Shown: in pieces, positions 25,716-35,058 of the stretch
Layout of the letters: the number at the start of each line of letters is the position of its first letter
Position numbering within the stretch: the first letter of the stretch is position 1
From: CAVQOB01 sp963714325
Lineage (GTDB): Bacteria; Pseudomonadota; Alphaproteobacteria; Rhizobiales; Hyphomicrobiaceae
Assembly (NCBI GenBank): GCA_963714325.1
Contig: CAVQOB010000008.1
Span: 62,001-126,000, forward strand
DNA: 64,000 nucleotides
Direction of reading: 5' to 3'
The notes under the pieces: model-generated
Databases searched by the model: none
Told to the model about the DNA's origin: nothing
Seen by the model: the letters and a program-made list of their open reading frames with translations, nothing else
Made by a program: the position numbers and the translations under genes

Positions 25716-26180
25716 TTACGCCGCGTGCGACGCAATCGGTTCCGTCAGAATCGAATAGAGCGCCGCCCGATCACTGCTCCGCCGCAGCTTGTCGACAATC
25801 GCCGGCTCCCGCATCAGCCTCGAGATTCGCGCCAACGCCTTCAAATGATCGGCCCCCGCATGCTCCGGAGCGAGTAGAAGAAAAATCAGATCAACAGGCT
25901 CGCCGTCCGGCGCTTCGAAATCGATCGGCTCGGCGAGCCGCGCGCACAATCCAACGATGCGTTGGATCGACGGCAATCGGCAATGCGGAATGGCAATCCC
26001 GCGCCCAACACCCGTCGACCCCAGCCGCTCCCGCTGCAGTAGCGCTTCAAAGATATCGCGGGCGGAAACGCCGGTTAGTTCCGCCGCCTTGAGCGACAGA
26101 TCGTGCAACGCCTGCTTTTTAGTCTTGGACTTGAGCGACGGTATCACCGCCTCTCTCGTAATGACGTCCCCAATATCCAT
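25716..26180 (-). CDS. ptsN: PTS IIA-like nitrogen-regulatory protein
   Basis: The 154-residue EIIA-Ntr protein is the terminal phosphate acceptor of the nitrogen PTS and regulates potassium transport, nitrogen and carbon control. The phosphorylated histidine is His66 in GIAIPHCRLP. The DIFEALLQRERLGSTGVG helix and FLLLAPEHAGADHLKALARISRLM fit the family along the full length. Start is ATG at 26180. rpoN lies upstream on the same strand, but the hpf/raiA gene usually found between them is missing; the gap is 365 bp. Confidence 0.95.
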   Translation of the reverse strand: MDIGDVITREAVIPSLKSKTKKQALHDLSLKAAELTGVSARDIFEALLQRERLGSTGVGRGIAIPHCRLPSIQRIVGLCARLAEPIDFEAPDGEPVDLIFLLLAPEHAGADHLKALARISRLMREPAIVDKLRRSSDRAALYSILTEPIASHAA

Positions 26181-26545
26181 GTCCGTCTCACACTCATGGA
26201 GCAAGTCCGCCGCGCCGCGTCACGGCACAAGGTACGACGCACGGACAGGCCGATTCTACAAAATTTAGGCCCTACACTCAAGCAAGGAGATGCCAATTGT
26301 ATGACGAGCGTACGCTTCCGACAGAAGTCGCAGGCGATCCGCAAGGCACTGATCTATATACAATTCTAGGCTTGACCATCGGCACGACACCGCGCCGGCT
26401 CGGGCCCAGCCGCCCAATTGGCCCAACCAACAGGTCAACGCAAGGACTGAGACCAATTCGCGCCCAAGTTGCACCGGAACCTATGAGACGAGATCGACCC
26501 TGTCAAACCCGTTCCAACAATTCACGCACAGAAATTGAACGTCTG
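26181..26545. other. Intergenic gap between rpoN and ptsN without a gene
   Basis: The gap holds no ribosome-hibernation factor gene, no convincing small gene and no clear hairpin. It is less GC-rich than the flanking genes and may contain the ptsN promoter. Confidence 0.5.
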
Positions 26546-28093
26546 TCAAATCACGGATTCAAGATTATCGAGTCGCGTTTGCATCACCTTTTCCCGTCGC
26601 CGCTGCACCGACGACGCAATCCGCATCAACTCCCGGTATTTCGCGACCGTCCGCCGCGCAATATCGATCCCACCGTGCCGCAACAACTCGACAATACGGT
26701 CATCCGACAGCACCGATTGGGAACTTTCCCCATCGATCAGCTGCCGGATGCGATGCCGCACCGCTTCCGACGAATGCGCTTCCCCATCTCCATCTGCCGC
26801 CGCGATCGACGACGTGAAGAAATACTTGAGCTCAAAAATCCCGCGTGGCGTCGCGATATATTTGTTCGACGTCACCCGGCTCACGGTCGACTCATGCATC
26901 CCGATCTTATCCGCGACCGTTTTGAGATTCAGCGGCCGCATATGCTGCACCCCATGCGTCAGAAATCCGTCCTGCTGCCGGACAACCTCTTCCGCGACCT
27001 TGAGGATCGTCCGCGCCCGCTGATCCAGGCTCTTGACCAGCCAGTTGGCGCTTTGCAGACAATCGATCAGATAGGTCTTATCCACCGTGCTGCGCGTATG
27101 CTTCGACACCAGCGTGTAATAGCTCCGATTGACGAGCACGCGCGGCAGCGTATCTGAATTCAACTCCACCGCCCAGCTACCGTCGCTCGCCGGCCGGACC
27201 AGCACATCCGGCAACACCGGCTGCACATCGACACTACCATAAGCAAGGCCCGGTTTCGGATTGAGCCCCTTGATCTCACGGATCATCTCGCCAAGTTCAT
27301 CCGCATCAACCCCGACAGCGCGCTTCAACGCCGCGATATTGTGGCCACCGAGCAGGTGCAGATTGTCCAGCAATCGCGCAATCACCGCATCGTAACGGTT
27401 CTGTTCCTTCAACTGCAGCGCAAGGCATTCGCCAAGCGTCCGCGCACAAACACCCGCCGGCTCGAACCCCTGCATCGCAGCCAACACGCGTGCCACCTGA
27501 TCGGCGCCGCAGCCGAGCTTGTCGGCAATATCACCGACCTCCCCCTGCAAGTATCCGGCTTCATCGACGAGATCGATGATATTAAGCCCGATCAACCGGT
27601 CGCCGCCATCGCGGAGCGCCAGATTGAGTTGCTCAGTCAGATGCTCCTTGAGCGAGATACTGCCGCCCGCCAGCGATTCAACGCCGCCGCCGTCTTGATC
27701 GGGATCGTTGTTGGTCCGCGTCCGCACCGTCTCCCAGCCGCTGGTCGCGCCTGGCCGATCCTGTGCGGCTTCGGTCCGCGTCTGGTCCGGGAATACATTT
27801 TCCGCCGCCGTATCGAAGGCGTCCGTCGCGTCGCGCGAGCCCTTGTCGAGGTCGAGCCACTCACCCGCATCCGTTTCAGCCGCCGGCGCCTCGCGCTCCT
27901 CCGAACGTTCGACAGCACTGACAGCATCTCCCTCTTCATCCCGTTCCAGGATGGGGTTCCGCTCCAGCTCCGACTCCACGTAAGCCGTCAATTCCGTATT
28001 TGAATATTGCAGAAGACGAATGGCTTGCTGCAGCTGCGGTGTCATCACCAGCTGCTGGCCTTGCCGCATCTCCAATCGTGCTTGTAGCGCCAT
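26546..28093 (-). CDS. rpoN: RNA polymerase sigma-54 factor
   Basis: The 515-residue protein directs RNA polymerase to -24/-12 promoters and needs activators such as NtrC. Region I is the Gln/Leu-rich N-terminus (RQGQQLVMTPQLQQAIRLLQ, about 9-28) followed by an acidic region II (about 50-140). The core-binding domain includes ERNPILE and LKEHLTEQL, and the C-terminal RpoN box is ARRTVAKYRE near 483-492. Start is ATG at 28093. lptB lies 54 bp upstream on the same strand, the classic order in this group. Two sigma-54-like promoters in this window precede ammonium transport genes. Confidence 0.97.
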   Translation of the reverse strand: MALQARLEMRQGQQLVMTPQLQQAIRLLQYSNTELTAYVESELERNPILERDEEGDAVSAVERSEEREAPAAETDAGEWLDLDKGSRDATDAFDTAAENVFPDQTRTEAAQDRPGATSGWETVRTRTNNDPDQDGGGVESLAGGSISLKEHLTEQLNLALRDGGDRLIGLNIIDLVDEAGYLQGEVGDIADKLGCGADQVARVLAAMQGFEPAGVCARTLGECLALQLKEQNRYDAVIARLLDNLHLLGGHNIAALKRAVGVDADELGEMIREIKGLNPKPGLAYGSVDVQPVLPDVLVRPASDGSWAVELNSDTLPRVLVNRSYYTLVSKHTRSTVDKTYLIDCLQSANWLVKSLDQRARTILKVAEEVVRQQDGFLTHGVQHMRPLNLKTVADKIGMHESTVSRVTSNKYIATPRGIFELKYFFTSSIAAADGDGEAHSSEAVRHRIRQLIDGESSQSVLSDDRIVELLRHGGIDIARRTVAKYRELMRIASSVQRRREKVMQTRLDNLESVI

Positions 28094-28147
28094 AACGCCC
28101 TATGGTCCCCGAACTCGAACTGTAGGGCAAGCTATACTTGACGCAAT

Positions 28148-29026
28148 TTAACCGAACATATCGCCGAGGTAGACCCGGCGCACGTCTTCGTTCCGTATGA
28201 TTTCCTGAGGGTTACCGTGTGTAAGAACTTGACCATCGGCGATCACATAAGCTCGATCCACGAGACTAAGCGTCTCGCGAACGTTGTGATCAGTGATCAG
28301 CACCCCAATCCCCCGCTGCGTCAAATGCCGCACCAGATCCTGAATATCCCCGACCGCCAGCGGGTCGATCCCGGCGAAGGGTTCGTCCAGCAACATGAAG
28401 GATGGCCGCGATGCCAGCGCCCGCGCGATTTCGCAGCGCCGCCGCTCGCCCCCCGACAACGCGATCGACGGGCTTTTCCGCAGCCGCGTGATCTTGAATT
28501 CTTCCAGCAAACTATCGAGCTGCTCGCGCCGCCGTGCCCTCTTTGGTTCGACCAGTTCCAGCACCGCCATGATGTTCTGCTCGACCGAAAGCCCGCGAAA
28601 AATTGATGCTTCCTGCGGCAAATAACCGATGCCGAGCCGCGCCCGCCGATACATCGGCAACCCCGTCACTTCATGCCCGTCAAGCGTAATTCGGCCCTCA
28701 TCAGCCGGCACCAGCCCGGTGATCATGTAGAATACCGTCGTCTTGCCGGCACCATTCGGACCAAGCAACCCGACCAACTCCCCCCGCCCAACCGCAAGAC
28801 TGACCCCCTTCACGACCTTCCGCGTCTTGTAGGTCTTTTGCAGATTGTAGGCCGTCAGCAATCCCTCGCCCGTCTCCGGCGGATAGTTATAGTCGGCATA
28901 GGCCCGCTGGCGACCATCGCCATTCTCGCTCGCAGCACGATCAGAACTTGGCCGTGCCGTCCCTTCCTCGCCGGTCTGGCGTCGCGCAGATTTCGCCGTT
29001 TTCTTGAACAAGGACAGAATTTTCAT
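28148..29026 (-). CDS. lptB: LPS-export ABC transporter ATPase LptB
   Basis: The 292-residue ATPase powers LPS extraction from the inner membrane with LptF/G and LptC. Walker A is GPNGAGKT at 89-96, the signature LSGGE at 190-194, Walker B FMLLDE at 210-215 and the switch histidine His247. The first 55 or so residues are a charged, low-complexity extension not found in E. coli LptB (241 residues); extended N-termini occur in relatives of this order. A start nearer LLTAYNLQKTYK is therefore possible, but ATG 29026 fits the frame. The gene sits between the LptC-LptA fusion and rpoN. Confidence 0.96.
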   Translation of the reverse strand: MKILSLFKKTAKSARRQTGEEGTARPSSDRAASENGDGRQRAYADYNYPPETGEGLLTAYNLQKTYKTRKVVKGVSLAVGRGELVGLLGPNGAGKTTVFYMITGLVPADEGRITLDGHEVTGLPMYRRARLGIGYLPQEASIFRGLSVEQNIMAVLELVEPKRARRREQLDSLLEEFKITRLRKSPSIALSGGERRRCEIARALASRPSFMLLDEPFAGIDPLAVGDIQDLVRHLTQRGIGVLITDHNVRETLSLVDRAYVIADGQVLTHGNPQEIIRNEDVRRVYLGDMFG

Positions 29027-29078
29027 GGGCGGAGTTGCGACCGGACTTTGGAGGGAGCGACAGGCACGACAGCCATCA

Positions 29079-30986
29079 CTACGGTGCCTTCGGATTGGGG
29101 CTTGGCGACGTCGTCGAGCTCCACCCGTCGACAGTCAGTTTCTTCAACGCCGGCGCAACGCGCTGCTTCTGCTTTTCTTTGGCGTCGTCAGGATAAAAAA
29201 TCACACATTGCCGCCCCGGCGCACAGGTCGCAGCCTTCGGGTCCGCCGCAGCCCCGCCCGGCACCACCTGCGCCGCAACGGGCGTGTCGGCCCCCGTCGG
29301 ATCGTTTTCCAAATTGGCGAGCCCCGTCGTCATATCCACGCGAAGGCGACTGCCGACACTGACATTGCGGCCCTGCTTCACCTGCACCCCGCCGCTCAGC
29401 AGCATGGTGTTGCTCTTGGTATCGAACACCGCCGTTTGCCCGATCGCTTCCTGTCCGTCCTTCGACGTGATGACAACGCCACCCCGAGCATCGATCCGCT
29501 GGATCTGCGCGCCAACCTTCTGCAGGGCAGCGTCGGCGTCGCTCGCCGGCGCCAGCAATCCCGTTTGCCCCGAATAGATTGCGCTCAATTCCGGCGCTTG
29601 CACCACAAAATCACCCTGTTGCGCGCGAACCTTGCCCTTGAATACCGCCGTCTTGCTGGAATCGCTGACATCCAGCGTTTCCGCCTCGATATCAATCGGC
29701 GCGTTGGGATCCGTGCGGAACTGCATGATGCCGCCACTATCCTCGCTCACGGGCTTCGGCTTTGCGGCAGCTCCGGGCTTTGCCGTCCCTTGATTCTGAT
29801 AGAACGTCGTCGCGATCCGCCCAAGCGGCAAGCCCGCCTCAGCCGGCGCTTCGAGTTTCATCCGGCCCGCCTTGCGATCGACCAGCATCCGCCGGCCCCG
29901 CATCAGATTCTTGCCCTGCTGCACGTGCACGTTGCCAGTCAACAGCGCCGTATCAGCCTTGATGTCGAAGTCGGCGGCGTCGGCAGTCGCACGCCGATCG
30001 GCGCCCTGCACGATTTCGACACCGGTGCGCGCCTGCAGCTTGGTCAGTTGCGCCTTCGCCTCGTCCGGCTGCGGATCGGCCGCGCTCTTGCCGCCGACTC
30101 CCGGAAGATCCGCCTTCCCCTCATATTCAAGATGCAGCGTCGCGGCTTTCAGCGTCGACTCGCCCTGCGTCGCGAGCACGCCGCCGGCAAAATCGGCAAC
30201 CCGCGCGGTATCATCGATCTTGAGAGTTTCGGATCTCACCGTCACCGGCTGCTTCGTATCCCGCCCGACCCCGATGTTGGCCCGGCCCTGGACATCGACA
30301 CCCTGCACAAGGCTCACCTGCACGTTGCCCTGGAACGACCCCTTGCGCTCCTTGGTCAACAGATCCATCGCATTTGCCTTCACCGAACCCGTCGGCATCG
30401 TCGCCACAACGGCATCTTTCGATACGACGCGATTCTCTTTGGTATAAATCATCGCCCGCTTCAGATGCGCTTTCATCCCGTTCGAGGCGTCGATGTTCAC
30501 GCCGTCGTAGAGTTCAAGCTCGTTCTTCTTCTGATCGAGCAATCCCTTTCCAGCCTGCAGCTTGGTGACAACGCCATTCTGCTGCACCAGATCGCCATCG
30601 ATCAACGTCAACCGGATCGGCCCGGTCTGAGCGAAATCGACCGCCGCCTCGGCCGCCCGCACTTCATACCTGCCGCCATCTTTCGAGACGCCAAAGTAGC
30701 TCGGATTTTTCATCTTGAGATCGTCGGCCGTCAGCTCGACCTTGCCCGGCGTGAACGTTCCCGTTCCGAGCGCAAACTGCGACCGCAGAAACAGGCTATA
30801 AATCCCGGCAAGCCCAACCACCAACAGCGGCAGCAACAGCCGCAGCGCCCGCACGCCGTAGGTATGCCGCCGCGCCACGCCGACCGCCTTGCGCCGAGTC
30901 TTCTGGCTCATCTCGACGACCAGCAAACCACCCCGGCGGCGGCCGGTGGTTTTGCTGACTGGCAACTGTCCGCCGGCGATCCGCAT
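29079..30986 (-). CDS. lptC: LptC-LptA fusion protein for LPS transport
   Basis: One frame of about 635 residues covers what is usually two genes. A basic N-terminus and one membrane helix (about 46-66) lead into an LptC-type beta-jellyroll (about 70-230: FTPGKVELTADDLKMKNPSY, YEVRAAEAAVDF). Two OstA/LptA-like repeats follow. One starts at VTVRSETLKIDDTARVADFA, the other at PIDIEAETLDVSDSSKTAVF, and each ends in a G-x-V-x-V-Q-QG strand. The product would be an inner-membrane-anchored bridge of LPS-binding jellyrolls. Start is uncertain: ATG 30986 has AAGGGA 6 bases upstream, while ATG 31004 has none well placed. lptB follows 52 bp downstream. Confidence 0.85.
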   Translation of the reverse strand: MRIAGGQLPVSKTTGRRRGGLLVVEMSQKTRRKAVGVARRHTYGVRALRLLLPLLVVGLAGIYSLFLRSQFALGTGTFTPGKVELTADDLKMKNPSYFGVSKDGGRYEVRAAEAAVDFAQTGPIRLTLIDGDLVQQNGVVTKLQAGKGLLDQKKNELELYDGVNIDASNGMKAHLKRAMIYTKENRVVSKDAVVATMPTGSVKANAMDLLTKERKGSFQGNVQVSLVQGVDVQGRANIGVGRDTKQPVTVRSETLKIDDTARVADFAGGVLATQGESTLKAATLHLEYEGKADLPGVGGKSAADPQPDEAKAQLTKLQARTGVEIVQGADRRATADAADFDIKADTALLTGNVHVQQGKNLMRGRRMLVDRKAGRMKLEAPAEAGLPLGRIATTFYQNQGTAKPGAAAKPKPVSEDSGGIMQFRTDPNAPIDIEAETLDVSDSSKTAVFKGKVRAQQGDFVVQAPELSAIYSGQTGLLAPASDADAALQKVGAQIQRIDARGGVVITSKDGQEAIGQTAVFDTKSNTMLLSGGVQVKQGRNVSVGSRLRVDMTTGLANLENDPTGADTPVAAQVVPGGAAADPKAATCAPGRQCVIFYPDDAKEKQKQRVAPALKKLTVDGWSSTTSPSPNPKAP

Positions 30987-31142
30987 CCCCGTCCCTTGAT
31001 CCATTCCTGTCAGCCAGCAGCGTCACAAAACCCGTAAAACACCTGAGCCTCGACAAGCGTCGGACGCTGCTCGATAAATTGGGTGATATTGGGACCGGAT
31101 GGCAGCTGGATGGCCATACCCCGGCAAAAGCACCACACCCAG

Positions 31143-31760
31143 TCAATGCGCAAAAATATCCTGATCCTCAAACCCCAGCAAATCCATGTGCGCCCGCACT
31201 GGCAAAAACCGAAAACAGGCATCGGCCAGCTTCGCCCGTCCGTCCCGCACCAGCATGGCATCGAGCTTACCCTTGATGGCATGCAAGTGCAGCACATCGG
31301 CGGCCGCATAGGCTTTCTGCTCCGCGCTCAACGTTTGCGCCGCCCAGTCCGAACTCTGTTGCTGCTTCGACATCTCAAGCCCGATCAGCTCCGCCGCCAG
31401 ATCCTTGAGCCCATGCCGGTCGGTGTACGTCCGCACCAGCTTGGAGGCGATCTTGGTGCAGTAGACCGGCGCCGGCACAACCCCCAGGTATCGGTAGAGA
31501 ACGGCCAGATCGAAGCGGCCAAAATGGAATATTTTCAACGTGTTCGCATCAGCCAACAACGCTTTCAGTCGTGGCGCCGCATAGTCATTCCCGCTGAACT
31601 GAACGAGATGCGCGACCCCGTCCCCACCCGACAATTGTGCAACACAAAGGCGATCCCGGTGCGGTTTAAGCCCCAGCGTCTCCGTATCAATGGCAACGCC
31701 GTTGGGAAACCGCAGCCCATCAGGCAGATCCCCGCGATGCAATTCGATTTTACCAGTCAC
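31143..31760 (-). CDS. rnd: Ribonuclease D-type 3'-5' exonuclease
   Basis: The 205-residue protein is a DEDDy exonuclease domain without the HRDC domains of E. coli RNase D. The acidic residues are in VAIDTETLGL (Exo I, about 23-32), HFGRFDLAVL (Exo II, about 79-88) and YAAADVLHL (Exo III with Tyr, about 151-159). Single-domain forms of this kind are usual in this order and precede the lptC-lptA-lptB-rpoN block, as here. It is expected to trim tRNA or other small RNA 3' ends. Start is ATG at 31760. Confidence 0.92.
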   Translation of the reverse strand: MTGKIELHRGDLPDGLRFPNGVAIDTETLGLKPHRDRLCVAQLSGGDGVAHLVQFSGNDYAAPRLKALLADANTLKIFHFGRFDLAVLYRYLGVVPAPVYCTKIASKLVRTYTDRHGLKDLAAELIGLEMSKQQQSSDWAAQTLSAEQKAYAAADVLHLHAIKGKLDAMLVRDGRAKLADACFRFLPVRAHMDLLGFEDQDIFAH

Positions 31761-31835
31761 AACCGTTGGCCCTCACGCTGCCTGCTGCCAATCATCGCTG
31801 CAATTCATCCAAGACCGGATTGCGCCCAAGCGAAA

Positions 31836-32495
31836 TCAGCCGGCCGGCTTCGGCCATTCCGCCATGCCGATCTTGCTGATCGCGATCACCGCTTGCGTCC
31901 GGCTATCCACCCCAAGCTTCTGAAGGATGGCCGAAACATGCGCTTTGATCGTCGCCTCGGAAACGCTGAGTTTGAAGGCAATCTGCTTGTTGAGCAACCC
32001 TTCGCCAAGCATCATCAACACCCGCATTTGCTGTGGTGTCAGCGCCGACAGCCGGCCGGCGAGCACACGGTCACCATTGGCAGCGGCACCATCCAAACTC
32101 ACGTCGCTCGGCACCCAAACCTCACCCGACATCACCGACCGCACGGCATCGCGAATGTGCTCCACCGGCTGCGACTTGGGCACATAACCCGACGCCCCGA
32201 ATTCGATGCAGCGCCGGATTGTCGCTGGATCGTCCGTCGCCGAAACCACGATCACCGGCACATCCGGATGCTCGCGCCTCAGCAACAGTAAACCCGACAA
32301 GCCCTGCACGCCCGGCATCGCCAGGTCCAGCAGCACCAGATCAACTTCCTCTGCCGCCTTCAGTTGCTCAATCAATTCCTCGAGCGATCCCGCCTCATCG
32401 ATGACGGCGGTTTTGAACGCAGCCGTCAACGCTTGCCGCAATGCTCCACGAAACAGCGGGTGATCATCCACGATGATATAGCGGCTGGTCGCCAT
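31836..32495 (-). CDS. LuxR/NarL-type response regulator
   Basis: The 219-residue regulator has a receiver domain (IIVDDHPLFRGAL; phosphoacceptor Asp in LVLLDLAMPG near residue 57; conserved Lys in YVPKSQP). A C-terminal LuxR helix-turn-helix follows (LTPQQMRVLMMLGEGLLNKQIAFKLSVSEATIKAHVSAILQKL). Start is ATG at 32495 with AGGGG just upstream. No sensor kinase is adjacent. It is divergent from the two-part sodium:solute symporter genes across 233 bp. Similar regulators commonly neighbour this symporter type, so it is the likely regulator. Confidence 0.92.
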   Translation of the reverse strand: MATSRYIIVDDHPLFRGALRQALTAAFKTAVIDEAGSLEELIEQLKAAEEVDLVLLDLAMPGVQGLSGLLLLRREHPDVPVIVVSATDDPATIRRCIEFGASGYVPKSQPVEHIRDAVRSVMSGEVWVPSDVSLDGAAANGDRVLAGRLSALTPQQMRVLMMLGEGLLNKQIAFKLSVSEATIKAHVSAILQKLGVDSRTQAVIAISKIGMAEWPKPAG

Positions 32496-32728
32496 AACCC
32501 CCTGATTCCACAAATAAGCTGCTTCGTCGCGCATCAATCGTGCGGCATCAACAGTAATCGCACGGGCGCTCCTGTTAAGCCATGTGAGTTGTGCTGATTC
32601 TAGCTATCTTTCCTGGTCTTGGCTAATCTTCTGCCGATCCGCTTGAAAGATGATGTCCAGCGCTGCCGCCCAAGTAGCACCACAAAGCCGGCCCAAACCC
32701 GGATTCCGGTCGGCGGGGGATTGAACAA

Positions 32729-32989
32729 ATGATGGACTGGCGCGAACGCAAACCCTATTGGCGCCATACCAAATGGCAGATGGCGGCGACGCTCGGGCCC
32801 TTCGTCATGGCGCTCCTGGTTGTTCCCATCTACGCCGAAACATTGAGCACCAAGCGCATCCTCGGCATCCCCTTGGGCTACTTTCTGATCTGCCACGGCC
32901 TTGTGATCATCGCCGCTGTCGTCATCGCAACCTACGTCAACCGCCAGGACGCCATCGACCATTGGCATGGCGCCAACGAGGACGTCTGA
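32729..32989 (+). CDS. Sodium:solute symporter small subunit (DUF4212-type)
   Basis: The 86-residue protein has two membrane helices (about 20-40 and 48-68) after the family motif YWRHTKWQMAATLGPF and ends in HWHGANEDV. It is the small partner of VC_2705-type sodium:solute symporters. GGGGGA lies upstream of the ATG pair at 32729/32732. The large subunit starts 2 bases after its stop, so the two are co-translated. Confidence 0.88.
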   Translation: MMDWRERKPYWRHTKWQMAATLGPFVMALLVVPIYAETLSTKRILGIPLGYFLICHGLVIIAAVVIATYVNRQDAIDHWHGANEDV

Positions 32990-32991
32990 CG

Positions 32992-34821
32992 ATGGCATTC
33001 ACGCCCAACAACCGGCTGGTCAATCCTCGGCTCGGCTCATACTTCGGCATTTTCTCCAGTCTGTTCGCCGCCGTCATTCTTCTGGCGCTGGTCTTTGAGC
33101 AGCTTGGCCTTTCCGATCAGCTCATCCGCGCCATGATGCTGGCCATGCCGATCCTGCTCTACACCGGGATCGCGCTCGCCTCGTCCACCGACCAACCCGC
33201 CGACTTCTTCGCTGCCGGCCGGCGCATACCTGCATTCTTCAATGGCCTCGTCATCGCCGTGACGGCGCTCGGTGGCATCGGCTTCATGGCGCTCACCGGC
33301 CTCATCTTGATGATCGGCATCGACGCGTTCGCATTGACCATTGGCTGGATCGCCGGTCTGGTCTTCATGGCCGTCCTGCTCGTCCCCTTTCTCCGCAAGT
33401 TTGGCGCCTACACCATCGCAAGCTATTTCAGCCGCCGCTTCGATAGCCGCACGCTCCGCGTTGTTTCCGCCGCCGTCTTGACCATTCCTGCGCTCTTGCT
33501 GCTCGTCGCCGAGGTTCGCCTTGGCGCATTTGTATCGGCAGCTCTCACCGGGCAGTCCGAGCACGTGATGGCTTTTGTCGTTGCCATGACAGCCGCAATT
33601 CTCGTCGCCTGCGGTGGCATGCGTTCACTCACCTGGTCCAGCGCTGCCAAGGCGATCGCGGCGCTCGTCGCCCTGATCATCCCCGTGACGATCGTCGCGA
33701 TCCTGGTCTCCAATCTGCCGTTGCCGCAATTCAGTCATGGCAACCTCTTGCGCAGCATCGCCCGCATGGAGGTGGATCGCGGCATCCCAACTCTGTTTTC
33801 CGCGGCCATGACGTTCGATCTGCCCGGCCATCAACTCGAGCCCCTGCAGAAACGCTTCTTGCAAACCTTCGGTCACATCGGCAGCTTGAGTTTCTCGGCA
33901 ACGATGTTGATCATCGCCGCTGGCATTGCCGGTTCACCGGCACTGCTTGCGCGATCCGGCACCACGACCAGCGTTTATGAATCGCGCAAAGCCATGGGCT
34001 GGGCCGTATTCATCACCGGCTTCACGATCCTCACCCTCACCGCCGTTGCCGTTTTCCTTCGCGGCCTGCTGGTCGAACAGATAGTCGGCAGCACGGGCGG
34101 ACAGTTACCGGGCTGGTTCCAGGCGCTGCAGCAAATCGGCATCGTCAGCATCGACTCGAAATCGCAGATTCTCGCGCTCAACAACATCGCCTTCCGCCGC
34201 GACACGGCGATTTTTGCCCTCCCCATCGCCGCTGGCTTTCCGCATGTTTTGACTTATCTCGCGATGACCGGCGCCCTCGCGGCAGCCCTCGCCGCCGCCG
34301 CCGCCGGCATCATGACCGTGGGCACGACCATTGCTGAAGACGCCTTGACCGGGCTCCGCCGCGTGCCGCCGGCTGGCAAGAGTCGCATCCTGTTGACGCG
34401 TTTGATGATCGCATTGGTCGCGATAATTGCAGCAGCATTGGCGCTTGTGCCCGCCGACCCGCTCGAACTCGCCATCTGGTCGCTGACGATTTCCGCAGGT
34501 TCCACCTTCCCAATTCTCGTGCTGTCGGTTTTGTGGAAGCGTCTCAACGCGCCTGGCGCCATGGCAGGCCTGCTCGGCGGTCTCAGTATCACAGCCGTTG
34601 TCTTGCTGGCGAGCCAGGCTGGCTACCTGCCGTTCGTCGGTCCGCTCGCAGCCATACTCGGGATCCCATCCGCGCTTCTGATCGCGATGCTGCTGACCAA
34701 AATCACGCCCGCGCCCGACCGGAACGTTCTGGAACTTGTCAGAGACATGCGCGTGCCCGGCGGCGAGTCGCTGCACGACCGCGAGATCCGCATTGCCAAG
34801 TTGAAACAGAAAGCCCAGTAA
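32992..34821 (+). CDS. Sodium:solute symporter, VC_2705-type large subunit
   Basis: The 609-residue protein has about 13 membrane helices of the SSS (ActP/PutP-like) fold. Family signs are STDQPADFFAAGRRIPAFFNGLVIAVTALGGIGFM near 60-95, RKFGAYTIASYFSRRF near 139-154 and GSTFPILVLSVLWKRLNAPGA near the C-terminus. Relatives take up acetate or other small carboxylates with sodium, but the substrate here is not determined. A long cytoplasmic tail follows the last helix. It forms an operon with the small subunit and is divergent from the LuxR-type regulator. Confidence 0.9.
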   Translation: MAFTPNNRLVNPRLGSYFGIFSSLFAAVILLALVFEQLGLSDQLIRAMMLAMPILLYTGIALASSTDQPADFFAAGRRIPAFFNGLVIAVTALGGIGFMALTGLILMIGIDAFALTIGWIAGLVFMAVLLVPFLRKFGAYTIASYFSRRFDSRTLRVVSAAVLTIPALLLLVAEVRLGAFVSAALTGQSEHVMAFVVAMTAAILVACGGMRSLTWSSAAKAIAALVALIIPVTIVAILVSNLPLPQFSHGNLLRSIARMEVDRGIPTLFSAAMTFDLPGHQLEPLQKRFLQTFGHIGSLSFSATMLIIAAGIAGSPALLARSGTTTSVYESRKAMGWAVFITGFTILTLTAVAVFLRGLLVEQIVGSTGGQLPGWFQALQQIGIVSIDSKSQILALNNIAFRRDTAIFALPIAAGFPHVLTYLAMTGALAAALAAAAAGIMTVGTTIAEDALTGLRRVPPAGKSRILLTRLMIALVAIIAAALALVPADPLELAIWSLTISAGSTFPILVLSVLWKRLNAPGAMAGLLGGLSITAVVLLASQAGYLPFVGPLAAILGIPSALLIAMLLTKITPAPDRNVLELVRDMRVPGGESLHDREIRIAKLKQKAQ

Positions 34822-35058
34822 CAGAGAACAATTAACACAGATCAAGCAACAGAGGTCGAGTAAAACACTTCAGCCAAGCGGCGCTTGCCACGCACAAGCA
34901 CTCCAGCCTTGCGCCACCGCGGCTTCAGGCGGTAATCCTTGATCTCGGCGCACCGGCAACCGCGTCACGGCCGACAATCGCACCACACGAGCCCCGGCAA
35001 CCTCACGCCAAGCAGCGTTAAGCCAAGCAACTTTGGGCCCATCAACTTTGGAAAAGTC

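Noticed and set aside
34870..35058. Minus-strand frame between the symporter and pip genes, encoding WREVAGARVVRLSAVTRL and more
   Set aside because: No start codon with a ribosome-binding site outside the pip gene and no recognisable family; it is most likely chance GC-rich sequence.
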